Source of the DNA: Hevea brasiliensis
Taxonomy: Eukaryota > Streptophyta > Magnoliopsida > Malpighiales > Euphorbiaceae
Length of the DNA: 64,000 nt
NCBI RefSeq assembly: GCF_030052815.1
Contig: NC_079499.1
Location: 98,366,480-98,430,479 of the forward strand
Direction: 5' to 3'
The position numbers and the translations under genes are program-made. Below, one piece after another: positions 21,306 to 33,797 of this stretch (position 1 is its first letter; every line of letters begins with the position of its first letter). The notes beneath the pieces were generated by a model that was not told the origin of the DNA, did not search any database, and saw nothing but the letters and a program-made list of their open reading frames with translations.

Positions 21306-23500
21306 CAATGCAAGATGGACTAACAATGGATCTATTGTCTTGTCTTTTTTGGCAGGTTATTGCTAAAACAGAGCAGCAAATTGGCGTAGTTTTTGGGGAA
21401 TGAAAGTATCTTGCATTTCCATTGTGACAATGACAGATTAGAAAGAGAAAAGGTGGATATTCTTATGGTATATTGAGGGATATTGGAATTATATCCTGTT
21501 GTGTTTCTATAGATTTATAAAGATAAAGGACCAATGTGGCATCATCGACCTCTTCTTCTGCTTCATGCGTCTATTTTTGTGATTCAGTTTCCTCTCAATT
21601 TCTGTGTATCAGTATGATTACTTCTTTCTACCATGTACGGAGGCAGAGTTTACCTCTCTGCTTCCTCTCCTTCCTTCTTCTACTTCTTCTTGCCTCTGCT
21701 AATTCAATATCTTTCCGGAAAACAAGGTTTGAACCAACTGACACTAGCTTGATCTATGAAGGTGGTGCGGCTCCTTCTGTTGGAGCCATTGAACTTAACA
21801 GTGATACTTACCAATGTCAAGTTGGTCGAGCAACTTATGCAGAGAAGGTACAAGTCTGGGATTCCAAGACACAAAAGCTCTCAGACTTCACCACCCGTTT
21901 TACTTCTACTGTAGACATCCAGCGACGTTTTATTTATACTTCTGGGTTCGCTTTTTTCCTCGCTCCTGTGGGATTTCAAGTACCAGTGAATTCAGTCGGT
22001 GGTTTTCTTGGCTTATATAATATCACAACCATGAACTCTACAAACCAAGTACTTCACATTGAATTTGACACAAACCCAGACCCGCAATGGGATCCTCTGT
22101 TTGAGCATGTGGGTATTAACATCAATTCACTTTCTTCATCTACATATACCCGTTGGAATGTTGCTTTGCACAGCGGAGATAATGCTGATGTCTGGATTAA
22201 TTATAATGGTAGTACCAAGAATCTGAGTGTGTCCTGGAAGTATGCTCTTACCGATAATTCTCAAGAGATTACCAGTCTTTCCTCCGTTGTTGATCTCAGG
22301 GAGGTTCTTCCTCAGTGGGTCACAATTGGCTTTTCAGCTGCTACAAGAGATTATGTAGAACGCCACGCAATTCTGTCGTGGGAGTTCAGTTCAAGCTTGG
22401 AGACAGATGAAACAGACCAGGAAAACGCTAGAAAGATTAAACTGGTAATACTTGTAGTCGTAGCAGCTTGTGTCCTGATAGGTGCGGTGATTATAGCATT
22501 TGGTGCTCGGTGGACAAAGAAGATGATGAGGGGAATAATAGAGACAATTAACTTAATGTCAATTAACGATGACCTCGAAAGGGTAAGAGGTCTGCAAAGA
22601 TTTTCTTACAATAAGCTTGCTTCAGCCACTAGCAATTTCTCAAATGACACTAAGTTTGTTGAAGGAGGGTTTCATTCTGTTCACAAGGGGCACCTTACTC
22701 ATTCAAATATGTCAGTTGCTGTTACGAAATACCTTTGGGGTTCAAAACTGACAAAAAAGGAGTACGTAACAGGGATGAAGATCATAAGCCGGTTGAAGCA
22801 TCGAAATCTATTACAACTCGTAGGTTGGTGCTATGAAAAGGGTAAATTCCTGCTTGTCTATGAGCTTCTGCCAAACGGCAGTCTTGATTCTCACCTTTTT
22901 GGGAATAGGACTCGTCTTACTTGTGATATGAGATACAGAATAACGCATGGATTGGCCTCTGCTTTGGTCTACCTTCATGAAGGGTTGGAACAACGTCTGG
23001 TGCACGGAGATGTGAAATCAAGCAATATAATGCTAGATTCAAATTTTAATGCCAAGCTTTGTGATTTTGGATTAGCTCGGTTCATGAACCAAGAGCTTGT
23101 TCGACAAAATGCAGGGTTGGCTGAAGCTGAAGGGTACATGGCTCCGGAGTATATAAGCACAGGTGAGGCTAGTAAAGAATCAGACGTATATGGGTTTGGG
23201 CTGGTAGCCTTGGAGATTGCGACTGGAAGAAGAGTGCTAGATCCCATTGAAGACAGACCTGAAATGAGTCTGGTAGAGTGGGTCTGGGATCATTATAGAA
23301 ACAGGACGCTTGGATTGGCTGTTGATAGGAGACTTAATATGGATTTTTATGAGAAACAAATGGAATGTTTAATGATCGTTGGACTATGGTGCGCTCAACC
23401 AGATCACGGGTCAAGGCCTTCAATCAGGCAAGCGATTCATGTTCTTAATTTCGACGCATTATTGCCCAATCTTCCAATAAATTAGATGTCTGCTTCTTTG
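21306..23500 (+). repeat. segmental duplication, copy 2 (gene B and promoter-proximal DNA)
   Basis: This is the partner of 16999-19195, with the same orientation and extent. Small indels before the ATG change the upstream reading frame relative to copy 1, which helps to fix the true start codon. Confidence 0.85.
21614..23485 (+). CDS. L-type lectin receptor-like kinase with degenerate kinase motifs (gene B)
   Basis: A single-exon ORF of 623 residues, tandem duplicate of gene A; about 63 residues differ by eye count (about 90% identity). The start is the ATG at 21614, where shared coding begins. The frame is open further upstream but has no matching ATG there. Signal peptide, lectin domain, membrane helix and kinase fold sit as in gene A. 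The same losses are seen: Gly loop VEGGFHSVHKG, beta-3 Lys to Thr371 and helix-C Glu to Gly387. HRD is HGD (HSD in A). The activation segment (NAGLAEAEGYMAPE) has also lost the Thr residues kept in A. Asn471, DFG and APE remain. Likely a membrane lectin receptor with a pseudokinase domain. Expression is not shown by sequence. Confidence 0.9.
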   Translation: MITSFYHVRRQSLPLCFLSFLLLLLLASANSISFRKTRFEPTDTSLIYEGGAAPSVGAIELNSDTYQCQVGRATYAEKVQVWDSKTQKLSDFTTRFTSTVDIQRRFIYTSGFAFFLAPVGFQVPVNSVGGFLGLYNITTMNSTNQVLHIEFDTNPDPQWDPLFEHVGININSLSSSTYTRWNVALHSGDNADVWINYNGSTKNLSVSWKYALTDNSQEITSLSSVVDLREVLPQWVTIGFSAATRDYVERHAILSWEFSSSLETDETDQENARKIKLVILVVVAACVLIGAVIIAFGARWTKKMMRGIIETINLMSINDDLERVRGLQRFSYNKLASATSNFSNDTKFVEGGFHSVHKGHLTHSNMSVAVTKYLWGSKLTKKEYVTGMKIISRLKHRNLLQLVGWCYEKGKFLLVYELLPNGSLDSHLFGNRTRLTCDMRYRITHGLASALVYLHEGLEQRLVHGDVKSSNIMLDSNFNAKLCDFGLARFMNQELVRQNAGLAEAEGYMAPEYISTGEASKESDVYGFGLVALEIATGRRVLDPIEDRPEMSLVEWVWDHYRNRTLGLAVDRRLNMDFYEKQMECLMIVGLWCAQPDHGSRPSIRQAIHVLNFDALLPNLPIN

Positions 23501-23590
23501 CATATGTACCGTAGAAATAATAGACTCACTTGCTTTCGTAAAGATACATTTACTTTACTTTCATATGGACTAAGAAGAAAATGTAGTTAT
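23501..23590. other. short gap between gene B and the chromovirus-like element
   Basis: Probable 3' UTR of gene B. It ends in GTTAT (23586-23590), the left target-site copy of the next element. Confidence 0.4.
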
Positions 23591-24299
23591 TGTCACAATC
23601 TAACCTATGGGTCGGACCGGCACTAGGATCTGGGCCAGTTTAAAGCCCCCGAGGGCCGTAGTAAGCCTAATTATTTCTCAACCTAACTCTAAGGCCTATT
23701 TGGGCCCAATTTCAAGAATTCAAACGAACAGAATCCGACCATAAATACCATTTAATGGGGAGTTTTTGACTCGTCCGACCTGTAAACACAATATATAATA
23801 AATTGGGGAGCTCAGCTCACCCTCCACATAATCAAAATGTCATAACTCAAATAGAAGCTCAGCTCCCTCATCCAATCCCATCATGCATACAATTAATAAT
23901 TTTACAGGTCCAACATAACTTTTATAATACATGCCCAAAATAAAAATAAGTGCTTCTAACACATGTGGAATCTAAAATTTAACTTAATTGTACAAAATAC
24001 ATTAAATACTATTAATGGACCTGTGAAGAAGAAGAGCAGGTTAGTCACAACAAATAATCCTCCTGTAGCTTAGAAAAATAGATAAACAGGAGTGAGCGTT
24101 CAACTCAGAGAGTAAAATACTAATTTTAATCATAATCTCTATAACTATTTAAAACTAATGTACCCTGTGGTGTGAAATACAATATCGTCATAATTTTTAT
24201 GTCATAATAGCAAAAAGTCAATTTGGAGCACTCACACACTCAACACTGTCAAGCAATACATATATGGGAGTTGATCCCCTATACAGCCCTCTTAATCCA

Positions 24300-24450
24300 A
24301 CCTCTGCCAGCGAGTGTCTCTCAAGCAGGAATTTTAGCTTAATAAACCAAATGCGGGGTCCCAGTGAGTGTCTCTCAAGCCGTGTCTACCCCGACTTATC
24401 CATAAATGATCAGGTCCCAGCGAGTGTCTCTCAAGCCGTGTTTACCCGTC
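24300..24450. repeat. tandem GAGTGTCTCTCAAGC repeats in the left LTR
   Basis: Three copies of a unit of about 60 bp share CAG(C/T)GAGTGTCTCTCAAGC. The right LTR has only two copies (about 31115-31185). Confidence 0.7.
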
Positions 24451-25346
24451 CTGTCCATATCCAATATCATGCCACACGCACGCACACTGCTCTAAATTAC
24501 CACAAACAACATCCATGGCAATTCATCAATTAAGAATGCAATATAAAACGTGTCTAGTGTTTAACTAGATATATACATATTTATAAGTGATGCATGGGCA
24601 TGCCTGAACATATAATAATATTGAAATTATAATTAAAATTAATATTTTACTCACAAACTTGAACAGAGGTCACTGCGGCGGCTGAGCAGAGGAGGAAGGC
24701 TGTCCCAGCTCACATGACAATTTCATTGTAATTATTTAATATATTTGACTCAATACAAGTTTAGAAAAGACCAAAGACACCCTAAATTGTGCTAAAAATT
24801 TGGCAGAGTCTCCCCTATACTTATGACCTACCCAACCTGCAAAATAGTTCAAATAACACTTCTAAACTCAACCCATATCTCATCATCATTATATGGCCCC
24901 TCCTGGATCCTCCAAACCAAGCAATAATCACAACATCAGACAACTCAATTATAAGACTTCAAAATTAATATTTTTCAAAAACTATCCAAACTAACTTTAA
25001 AAATTCTATAAATCTGCCCCGCGGTCCTTAACAATATTATAAGGCTATTGCAATAGGAATCGTAATTTTCTTATCATCCACAAATATTTTATAAATTTTA
25101 TTCTAACCCAGTACAAGGCAAAAATTGAGTAATGTAGAGTTCGAGTTTACCTATGCCAAATTTGACAACTGGAACGCGTCTAGAACGTTTGAAAATGGTG
25201 GGGTAGCCTATAATCTTGACCCGGTTCTGAAATAATTCCAGCAGCTTATCTGCTCGGCCCAAAATTGCCAATCCGGGCGACGATCGAATTTCCACGAAAT
25301 AAAAGTATATACGCGAAGTCCAAAATACCAAGGTTAGAATAAAATA

Positions 25347-25477
<131 letters not shown>

Positions 25478-25496
25478 GAAAATTAGGGATGTTACA

Positions 25497-25510
25497 TTCT
25501 TCTCCCCTTA
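25497..25510 (-). other. polypurine tract of the chromovirus-like element
   Basis: On the minus strand it reads TAAGGGGAGAAGAA directly before the LTR start TGTAACATCCC, as expected for plus-strand priming. Confidence 0.75.
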
Positions 25511-25554
25511 TAGAAAATTCGTCCTCGAATTTTACACAAGGCAGAACAATGACA

Positions 25555-26010
25555 CAATATCAAACTTATAAGTACTTGCTGTGCATATCCCACTCTAACT
25601 TCCAAGTGCATTCCTCCATAGATTAACTCCTCCACAGGACTAACTATAGGGATTTGTCTTGACCAAAGTTGTCTCATCTAATAGTCTACTATGGCTACTA
25701 GTTGCTCCTCAAAGATCAAATTCTCATTTAACTCCACTGTGTCTGGTTGCAGCACATGAGAAGGATCGGAAACATACTTTCTAAGCAGGAAAATGTGGAA
25801 TACTGGGTGGAAATGAGAAAGGTTTGGTGGCAACTTTAACTGATAGGCAACTGCTCCCACTCTGTCCATGATCTTAAAAGGTCCTATATAACGGAGTACC
25901 AATTTGCCTTTTCTTTCCAAATCTCATAACCCTTTTCATAGGAGAAACCTTCAAGAACACGGTCACCCATTGTAAATTTTACATCTTTCCACCTTGGATC
26001 TGCATGGATG
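25555..26010 (-). pseudogene. end of pol: integrase C-terminus and chromodomain trace
   Basis: The minus-strand frame 25678-25920 has the chromovirus integrase tail: LVLRYIGPFKIMDRVGAVAY, LPPNLSHFHPVFHIFLLRKY, then SDPSHVLQP and NLIFEEQLVAI. Upstream (25921-26010) an out-of-frame extension reads DPRWKDVKF..GDRV, and beyond the stop at 25678 the reading MEECTWKLEWDM is typical of the chromodomain end. The chromodomain would guide integration to methylated histone H3 in an active element. Stops and frameshifts show it is dead. Its place beside the LTR fixes the element orientation. Confidence 0.85.
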
Positions 26011-28885
26011 GCTAAAAATTTTTATGTCTATCTGCCCCTGTCATAGTATGCCAGCTACCATCCTCCTTCTGAGTCTAAACCATCACATCTGACTACTCGT
26101 TTATCCCTCTTTTTTTTTTTTTCGTCATCTCTAGTACTCATTATAACTCCACTACGCTCGACTTGATATCTGATAACTCTAATCAACTTTGGTGCTTACC
26201 TCACTTTTATTATGCCCTAACATGTCTCTTGGTGACTTCAGTCCTCATTTCTTTGTTTCAATAATCTATGTTCCCCAAAAACATGACTTATGTTCCTTAC
26301 CCTATAGTATCCTATGAAATGCTTTCCTGTAGCACCTATCATATACATCTCGTTCGAAACCTTTACTTGTCCTATGACCTCAATGGTCAATACTTATAAA
26401 TCTTCTCACTCCCATGATACTTCAAATTTTCAATCTCTTTTGTGTCATTACTAAGGTCCTTAGACCAGCTCCTGTCCATCTTATGTAACTAGTTATGTAG
26501 AGCTCCATCCAAGTGTCAAGCGTACCCTACACCACTTATCAATATTGGAAAGTGAACAGGGTCTCTTCTCTTATAGGACAAATGTATTTGTATTCCCTGA
26601 TAACCCAGTTAATGCAACTTTATCGTTTCCCACTCCTTCTCTGAAATGGAAATATCTAGACTTCTTCATAAAGCTTCTTAGCATGTGGCCTACTTTTGAC
26701 ACATTGCCACTTAGATCGAGGCTCTACTACTCCTTTAATCTATCATCTCATAATAATTTGTTTCAAACATCTCTTAGTGTGTTCCTAGCATACCTATTCC
26801 TTCTTACCCTCATCATTATAACTAGCTCTACCGAGCTTTCTTCCTGTCCTTTGGATCTTATCCGCTTTCTTTTTCTATTTTTGCTATCGTTGATATCTTT
26901 TCAAAATGTTGTACTTATTCCTTAATCTTAGTCCTATATCACCCTCACACCTTTTCCTTCAAAGGATGTCCATCCCATCATCAACTTTAACTTTCTTTCT
27001 TTTTTCTTTATTTCTTAGTCTTATCTTGATTACTAGTTCTATTACTTCGAGAATTCTAACTTTACGATTGACTCCTACCAGCACATTCTTCACATTATGT
27101 AACATTTATAATTAACCATAGAAAATTCTTTTTAATCCCCTTTCCCAACTTACCTATCAGAACATTATCATTTCCTGCTAGCCTTAGTAGGAAATTGCTC
27201 ATCCTAGATGGATAGGAGCCCCAGAAATTATAAGTTCTATCTGAACTAACACGACTATGGGAAATATGTGCCATGCCTTAATTCTGAATAAGATACTTCA
27301 CGTGTTCATTCTCCTTAATATAATCACATATACTGCCCATAGCTTTCCAAACTTCAGCCTCAACTTTTTCCATTAGCAACAATTTCATTCGCTGTAACTC
27401 ATTAGCAAATAGAATTTCCTCTAGCTTATAGTTCAAAAGGGTAGTAAGCCCTAGTAACTAGCTCGATTTAACTCCTGTCACCTCTCTAATCATTCTTTCA
27501 TACTTAACATTAGGTACACCATTATCGTCATTTTCACCTCAAAAAATTGGATATGTACTAATGCCCATCAAATTTTCAATTAATTGGATCACTTTAACAC
27601 GACCTCTCTTCTTAACATAATCTCCTAAAATCGAAACACGAGCCAATTTGAAAAGAAGGAGAAATTTTCTCCCACCATTTATGGTATACCATTGTTTGAT
27701 AAACAAGATTTAGCTCATACCCCTTAGTCTCCCTTTTTAGTTTATTATTTCTTTGTAATTATTGTGCTCTATTACAAGATATTAGTTGTATCTACCATTT
27801 GTTATACTGTTGTCCTGCCTGATATATCATCTTAGAATTTACTATTTCTCTTTTACTCTCCATTTATCTTCCATAATTATAATTATTTGTCCAATGTTTT
27901 TTATACTTAGTTATATTCTAGAAGATAAAAGTACTCACAGATTCTTTCAGATTTACTCCAATCTTACCAACAATCACTCCTCTAATCCATGTACTTCTCA
28001 ATATCTTATAATTAAACCTATACCTATCTTGTCCTATTCTAACCGTTATTAGCATTCTACTTCATATTATCATACTATTATTTATTTATTTATTATTACT
28101 CTTTTTCTTTTTACATAATTATTCTATAGATCACACTAAAAATATGTCTAACTCCAATTTTTGACTCTAGGTCTCACCACTCTAAATTTTAATATCAAGC
28201 CTCTGTGACATTATCCCTCATCTTGCATATTTATATCCCTTATGTTGACTTTTATCCAACTTACTCCTACTGATCTTGCTTCTTTATCTGACAATACAAT
28301 TCAAGTTACCACAAAGACGCTCAAGCCATTACCTACTTTGGTCGCACACCTCACCTAATTTCCATTATACTGTCAACAACCAAAAGGGTTCTTATGTCAT
28401 TGTCCCATTATCCTACCTTGGGGGTAGAAAACAGATAAGGTCTAATCTAGATCCTATAACTCTAAGCTCTAGGCTTAGGCTCCTAACACTACATCAATTA
28501 TGACCTGCTCTAAGTCCTGTACTTTTGGGTTCTATAACTTAACAATGTTCTTTCTAATGCCATCCTTTTCTACGCTCTCTATCCTTTTTTTTTTTTGTTT
28601 ATCTCGTTTACCCTTCCTATATTCTTCCTAATCTTATCCTAATCTATTTTTCCAGTTTATTCTTTAGCCAACTCTTTTTATCTTACCCAAATCAGAACTT
28701 TCACTCTTCCATCCTTTAACTCTATTTTCTTCTTGAATTTGATTGTCATATCAGAAACTTATACCTTTCCACTATCCCTACCATGTCATCTATATCTCAA
28801 TGTTACTGCGTTGAGGCTAACTACCCTAGCTAGACTTCTACTGGCATTCAGGCTATCTCTCCTACTGCATTTGAACCGCACTCCA

Positions 28886-28926
<41 letters not shown>

Positions 28927-30374
28927 TATGATTTATCGATGCTAACTTTTGTCCTTTTTCTTTTACTTTATTTGGAGTATACTTTAGTCTTAAGCATTAA
29001 GAAGCTAAGGATAAACTTAGGGAATAGCAGTCATACTTCTCCTGCGTGATCTCTATTCTTACCCTTTTGGACTACATACTACCCCCTACTACCTTAGGGA
29101 GGGGATCTGTAGCAACTCTAATTTTTCATATCCATTTAATTAGCTGAAACTTAAAATACTAGGTATCCAAACCCGTCATTCAATTTAAGGCTTACATACA
29201 TCTTGATCTTACATCTTATAATTCCTACATGGAACTTATACCCTCTCCAGAACACATGAGCTAACAACTCTCTATCTCACGCTACAATCCCATCTGGGAC
29301 ACTACTCCATAAGTCATCATTATCAATAATAACCTTCGATCCCTTCCAAAAAGATAGGACTATACCCTAACTTACTACAACAAAGGTACTAAATTTACCA
29401 ACTTGCCAAAACCATGTCAAATTAATGACTCTCTTATCATATCATAGCTCTGTAAATCATTAATTCATAGTTCCGACCTTCCATAGGTAGTAGGGTTGTA
29501 CTTTACACCTTGCTGATACACATAAGGTATACTATTCTCACTAAGCTCTAAGCAAAACATTTGTCGTACTGCAAAAACCATCCGAAATTCCATACCGAAG
29601 ACCAGATGGTCTCACTCTATAGATGTCACCTTTACTTTGCAACTAATCCGCAACCTCTGGTTTGATGGCAACTCTTGATGTAACTCGAGCTCATGTTAGG
29701 GTAACCGAGTTACTGACTCTAGTTACCACCCAACTGTGACCTTTCGATATTCTAGCTCTAGATCCCTAACCAGGAGTTCCCAACTCCTTTGCAGATATAG
29801 AACTCTGTTCTGGCATAATTGTACCAAAACAGAGGCCATCCGCAAACACTCTCATTATAAAGCACCACGGGGATGCACGCAGCTCTACACAATAATCTCA
29901 TGTCAATACTGTAATCTGCAGCTTACATAGCAAATATCGAGAACATTGTATAGTTACTACAATATGTCCTGATAGAGTAGGTCTCCTAATCTCTTATCTC
30001 TCTTCAATCTACTATTATCGTAAACTTACTCTGACTGGGTCATCTACTGACGACTACCAGCAGTAATATCCTCACCCTTATCATAGGCACAACACTTGAA
30101 CCCATACTGATAGGAATATAGTGTTTCTTGAAAAACGTATTCCCATGGCAGATCTCAACATGTCTGCTAACTCTATTTCACATTTCTATGTACTCCACGA
30201 AAATTAAGACACTAACTAAGGCACTCTTATATTTTATATGAGATATAACGCAGAATCTAAAAAGAAAGAATTACAGAAAAAGACGAAATAGAATCCTATA
30301 CTCCGCATGTAACATTTTAACAAGACTCCTTTTACACTCCCAAGTATATTATTTCCCATGAATCTAGAGCCTAA
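26011..30374 (-). other. interior of the chromovirus-like element without recognisable pol
   Basis: A pyrimidine-rich plus strand (purine-rich in element sense) with a T run near 28587 and an (AT)n run at 28891-28923. Open stretches such as 26545-26925 show no protein family that I recognise. No Asp-Asp RT motif or retropepsin motif was found in any frame by eye. It may be a non-autonomous derivative or very old sequence. Confidence 0.5.
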
Positions 30375-30386
30375 GCTCTTATACCA
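30375..30386 (-). other. primer binding site, initiator Met tRNA type
   Basis: The minus strand reads TGGTATAAGAGC a few bases inside the 5' LTR (element sense). This is the plant initiator-Met PBS (TGGTATCAGAGC) with one change. Confidence 0.8.
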
Positions 30387-30390
30387 CTTT

Positions 30391-32146
30391 TGTCATGACC
30401 CAACCTATGGGCCGGACCGGCACTAGGACCTGGGCCAGCCTAAAGCCTTCGAGACCCATAATAAGCCTAACTATTCCTTAACCCAACTCTAAGGCCCATT
30501 TGGGCCCAATTTCAAGAATTCAACCGGACAGAGTCCGGCCATAAAATGGACCATTTAATGGAGAGTTTTTGATTCGTCTGACCTGTAAACACAATATATA
30601 ATAAATTGGGGAGCTCAGCTCACCCTCCATATAATCAAAATGTCATAACTCAAATAGGAGCTCAGCTCCCTCATCCAATCTCATGATGCATACAGTTAAT
30701 AATTTTACAGGTCCAACATAACTTTTATAATACAGGCCCAAAATAAAAATAAGTACTTCTAACACATACGGAGTCTAAAATTTAACTCAATTGTACAAAA
30801 TACATTAAATACTATTAATGGACCTGCGAAGAAGAACAGCAGGTTAGCCACAACAAATAATCCTCCTGTAGCCTGGAAAAATAGATGAACAGGAGTGAAC
30901 GTTCAACTCAGAGAGTAAAATGCCAATTTTAATCATAATCTCTATAACTATCTAAAGCTAATGCATCCTGTGGAGTGAAATGCAATATCGTCATAATTTT
31001 CATATCATAACAGCAAAAAGGCAATTTGGAGCGCTCATACATTCAACACTGTCAAGCAATACATATATGGGAGCTAATCCCCTATACAGCCCTCTTAATC
31101 CAACCTCTGTCACCGAGTGTCTCTCAAGCCGGACTTTCACTTAATAAACCAAATGTAGGGTCCCAGCGAGTGTCTCTCAAGCCGTGTTTACCCTAACTTA
31201 TCCATATCGAATACCATAGCACACGCACGCCAACGCACGCACACTGCTCCAAATTACCACAAACAACATCTATGGCAATTCATTAATTAAGAATGCAATA
31301 TAAAATGTGCCTAATATTTAACTACATAGATACATATTTATAAGTGATGCATGGGCATTCCTGAACATATAATAATATTGAAATTATAATTAAAATTAAT
31401 ATTTTACTCGCAAACTTGAACTGAGGTCACTACGGCGGCTGGGCGGAGGAGGAAGGCTGTCCCAGCTCATCTGACAATTTCATTGCAATTATTTAATATA
31501 TTTGACTCAATACAAGTTTAGAAAAGACCAAAGACACCCTAAGTTGTACTGAAAATTCGGCAAAGTCTCTCCTATACCTATGACCTACCCAACTTGCAAA
31601 ATGGTTCAAATAACACTTCTAAACTCAACCCATATCTCATCTTCATTATATGGCCCCTCCTGGGCCCTCCAAACTAAGTAATAATCACAACATCAGACAA
31701 CTTAATTATAAGACTTCAAAACTAATATTTTTCAAAAACTATCCAAACTAACTTTAAAAATTCTATAAACCTGCCCCGCGGTCCTTAACAATATTATAAG
31801 GACATTGCAATAGGAATCGTAATTTTTTTATCATCCACGAATATTTTATAAATTTTATTCTAACCTAGTACAAGGCAAAAATTGAGTAATGTAGAGTTCG
31901 AGTTTACCTATGCCAAATCTGACAACTGAAACGCGTCCAGAATGTCTGAAAACGGTGGGGTAGCCTATAATCTTGACCCAGTTATGAAATAGTTCCAACA
32001 GCTTATCTGCTCGGCCCGAAATTACAGATCCGGACGACGATCGAATTTCCACAAAATAAAAGTACATACGCAAAGTTCACAATACTAGGGTTAGAATAAT
32101 ATATATATATATGTAAAATAATTATTTGAAAATTAGGAATGTTACA
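30391..32146 (-). mobile_element. LTR of the chromovirus-like element (right copy, 5' LTR in element sense)
   Basis: It starts TGTCATGACCCAACC and ends AGGAATGTTACA. It aligns with 23591-25496 along its length and lacks the large microsatellite expansion. Confidence 0.85.
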
Positions 32147-33533
32147 ATTATAATTAAAGTAATAAATTTTATTTAGTCTTTTTTTTTAATATAATTTCTA
32201 CTTATATTATTACATTAAAAATTAAATACTCATATATTATTAAATTATGCTTAAAATTAATAAATCTTACTTTATGAAATGGAGAGTATTGTTTTTTCCT
32301 GTTAAGTGAATAGTGTTGCTAGAAATTGCTACACCATTAGTGATTTGGGTTCTAGACACTACATTAAACCCAGACCAATTTGGTGGGTCAATGATCCGAA
32401 CATAAAATTAGACTAGTTCTCTCATTGAATCATGTAAGAATTTGACTTAGAAAAAAATTAAATGATTTAGTAGTTAAACTAGTGATCTATTGACTTAATG
32501 ACCTAACAAATTTAAATTTTTTAATTTAAAAATTTTTAAAAATATCAATTATATTAATATTTCAATATTTAAAATTTGAGTTTATATTTAGTCATTGAAT
32601 AAGATATTAATTAATTATTATTCTTTTATTTATATTAATACAAGAAATTTGTTAAAATGATATATATTTTTAAAATTTTTAAGATATAATTAATATTTTA
32701 TAAATATTAAAGAGATCATTATTAATTATAATAATATTTTTATTTTATATATTAACTATAAATGCTGAGAATAGAAATATTTAAAATTTAAATATTTTTA
32801 ATATTTTCATATAAATTTTAATAACGCTATTAATATAATTTAATAAATATTAAATATTAAATATTAATTTAAAAATGAAATTTAATTAATTAAAATTATT
32901 TAATTTATATTAATAAATGTAATATTTAATTAATATATATTTAATTAATCTTTTAATGATTCATTTCTTGGATCGATTTTTTTAATCGGATATCGGGTTA
33001 ATGACTATGGTTTAAATCATTAGTGATTTTTTTTTTCTTTGCTTCTTATTTTTATTAGAAATCGATCATTCGACATTAGCGATTTGCAATGAAACCATCC
33101 ATTTTTAAACCTTCCAACTTCTTGAATTTTTGCTACTTAACCTTTTAAAAATTATTGTTTTTAATTAAGTCTCTAAACTTTTATTTTTAACAGATTAACA
33201 ATTTTTTTTAACTATTATATTAAAAAATTATTAAATTGAGAGCGTTAACTTTATTAATAAAAATTCATTTTTAAGCGACTGAACTTTCTAATTTTGTTGT
33301 TGAGCTCTTCAACTTTGATTTCTTAGTACATTAAATCCTTTTTAACAAACATAAATAAACTAATAATGAATTCATTAAATTAATTATAAAAAAAATAAAT
33401 TCATTAAAAAATAAATATTGATTTGAGTATCACGGTCTAGACATAACCGTAGGCTATTTTCTGAGTCAAAGTCGCATATTGCAATTCGGACAACTGACTC
33501 AGTAGTGGTTCGGTCTGAGTTGAGCTAGTGAAG
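32147..33533. other. AT-rich intergenic DNA
   Basis: No gene is visible. Very AT-rich with long A and T runs, and possibly further decayed small transposons that I cannot delimit. Confidence 0.4.
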
Positions 33534-33761
33534 TAGGGGTGGCCACGGTTCGGTTTTGAACGGGAACCGATTCGGTCAAAACCGAAACCGGTTTTGAACC
33601 GGATCGAAACCGCCCTTCTACGGTTTGGTTCAGGTTCATATTTTTTAGAAACCGTGAACCGGCGGTTCCAAATCGGATTGAACCGACAGTTCTAAACCGG
33701 ACCAAACTAGTGATTTAAATACAAAAAAAATTCAATAAATACCTCACTCCACTCCTAATTC

Positions 33762-33797
<36 letters not shown>

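Noticed and set aside
18260..23247. Minus-strand open frames of 60-90 codons across LecRLK genes A and B
   Set aside because: They are antisense shadows of the conserved kinase coding sequence and have no family resemblance.
26545..27115. Open stretches of 126 and 69 codons in the interior of the chromovirus-like element
   Set aside because: They run against the element orientation in pyrimidine-rich DNA and look like low-complexity Leu/Ser/Phe strings.
29105..29130. Possible PPT and LTR start (GGGAGGGGATC then TGTAGCAACTC) on the plus strand inside the chromovirus-like interior
   Set aside because: No matching LTR end or second copy was found, so it is probably coincidence.
32340..33010. 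Possible further MITE with a GGGTCAATGA-like left end and a GGGTTAATGA-like right part
   Set aside because: The inverted match is short and no flank duplication could be defined.
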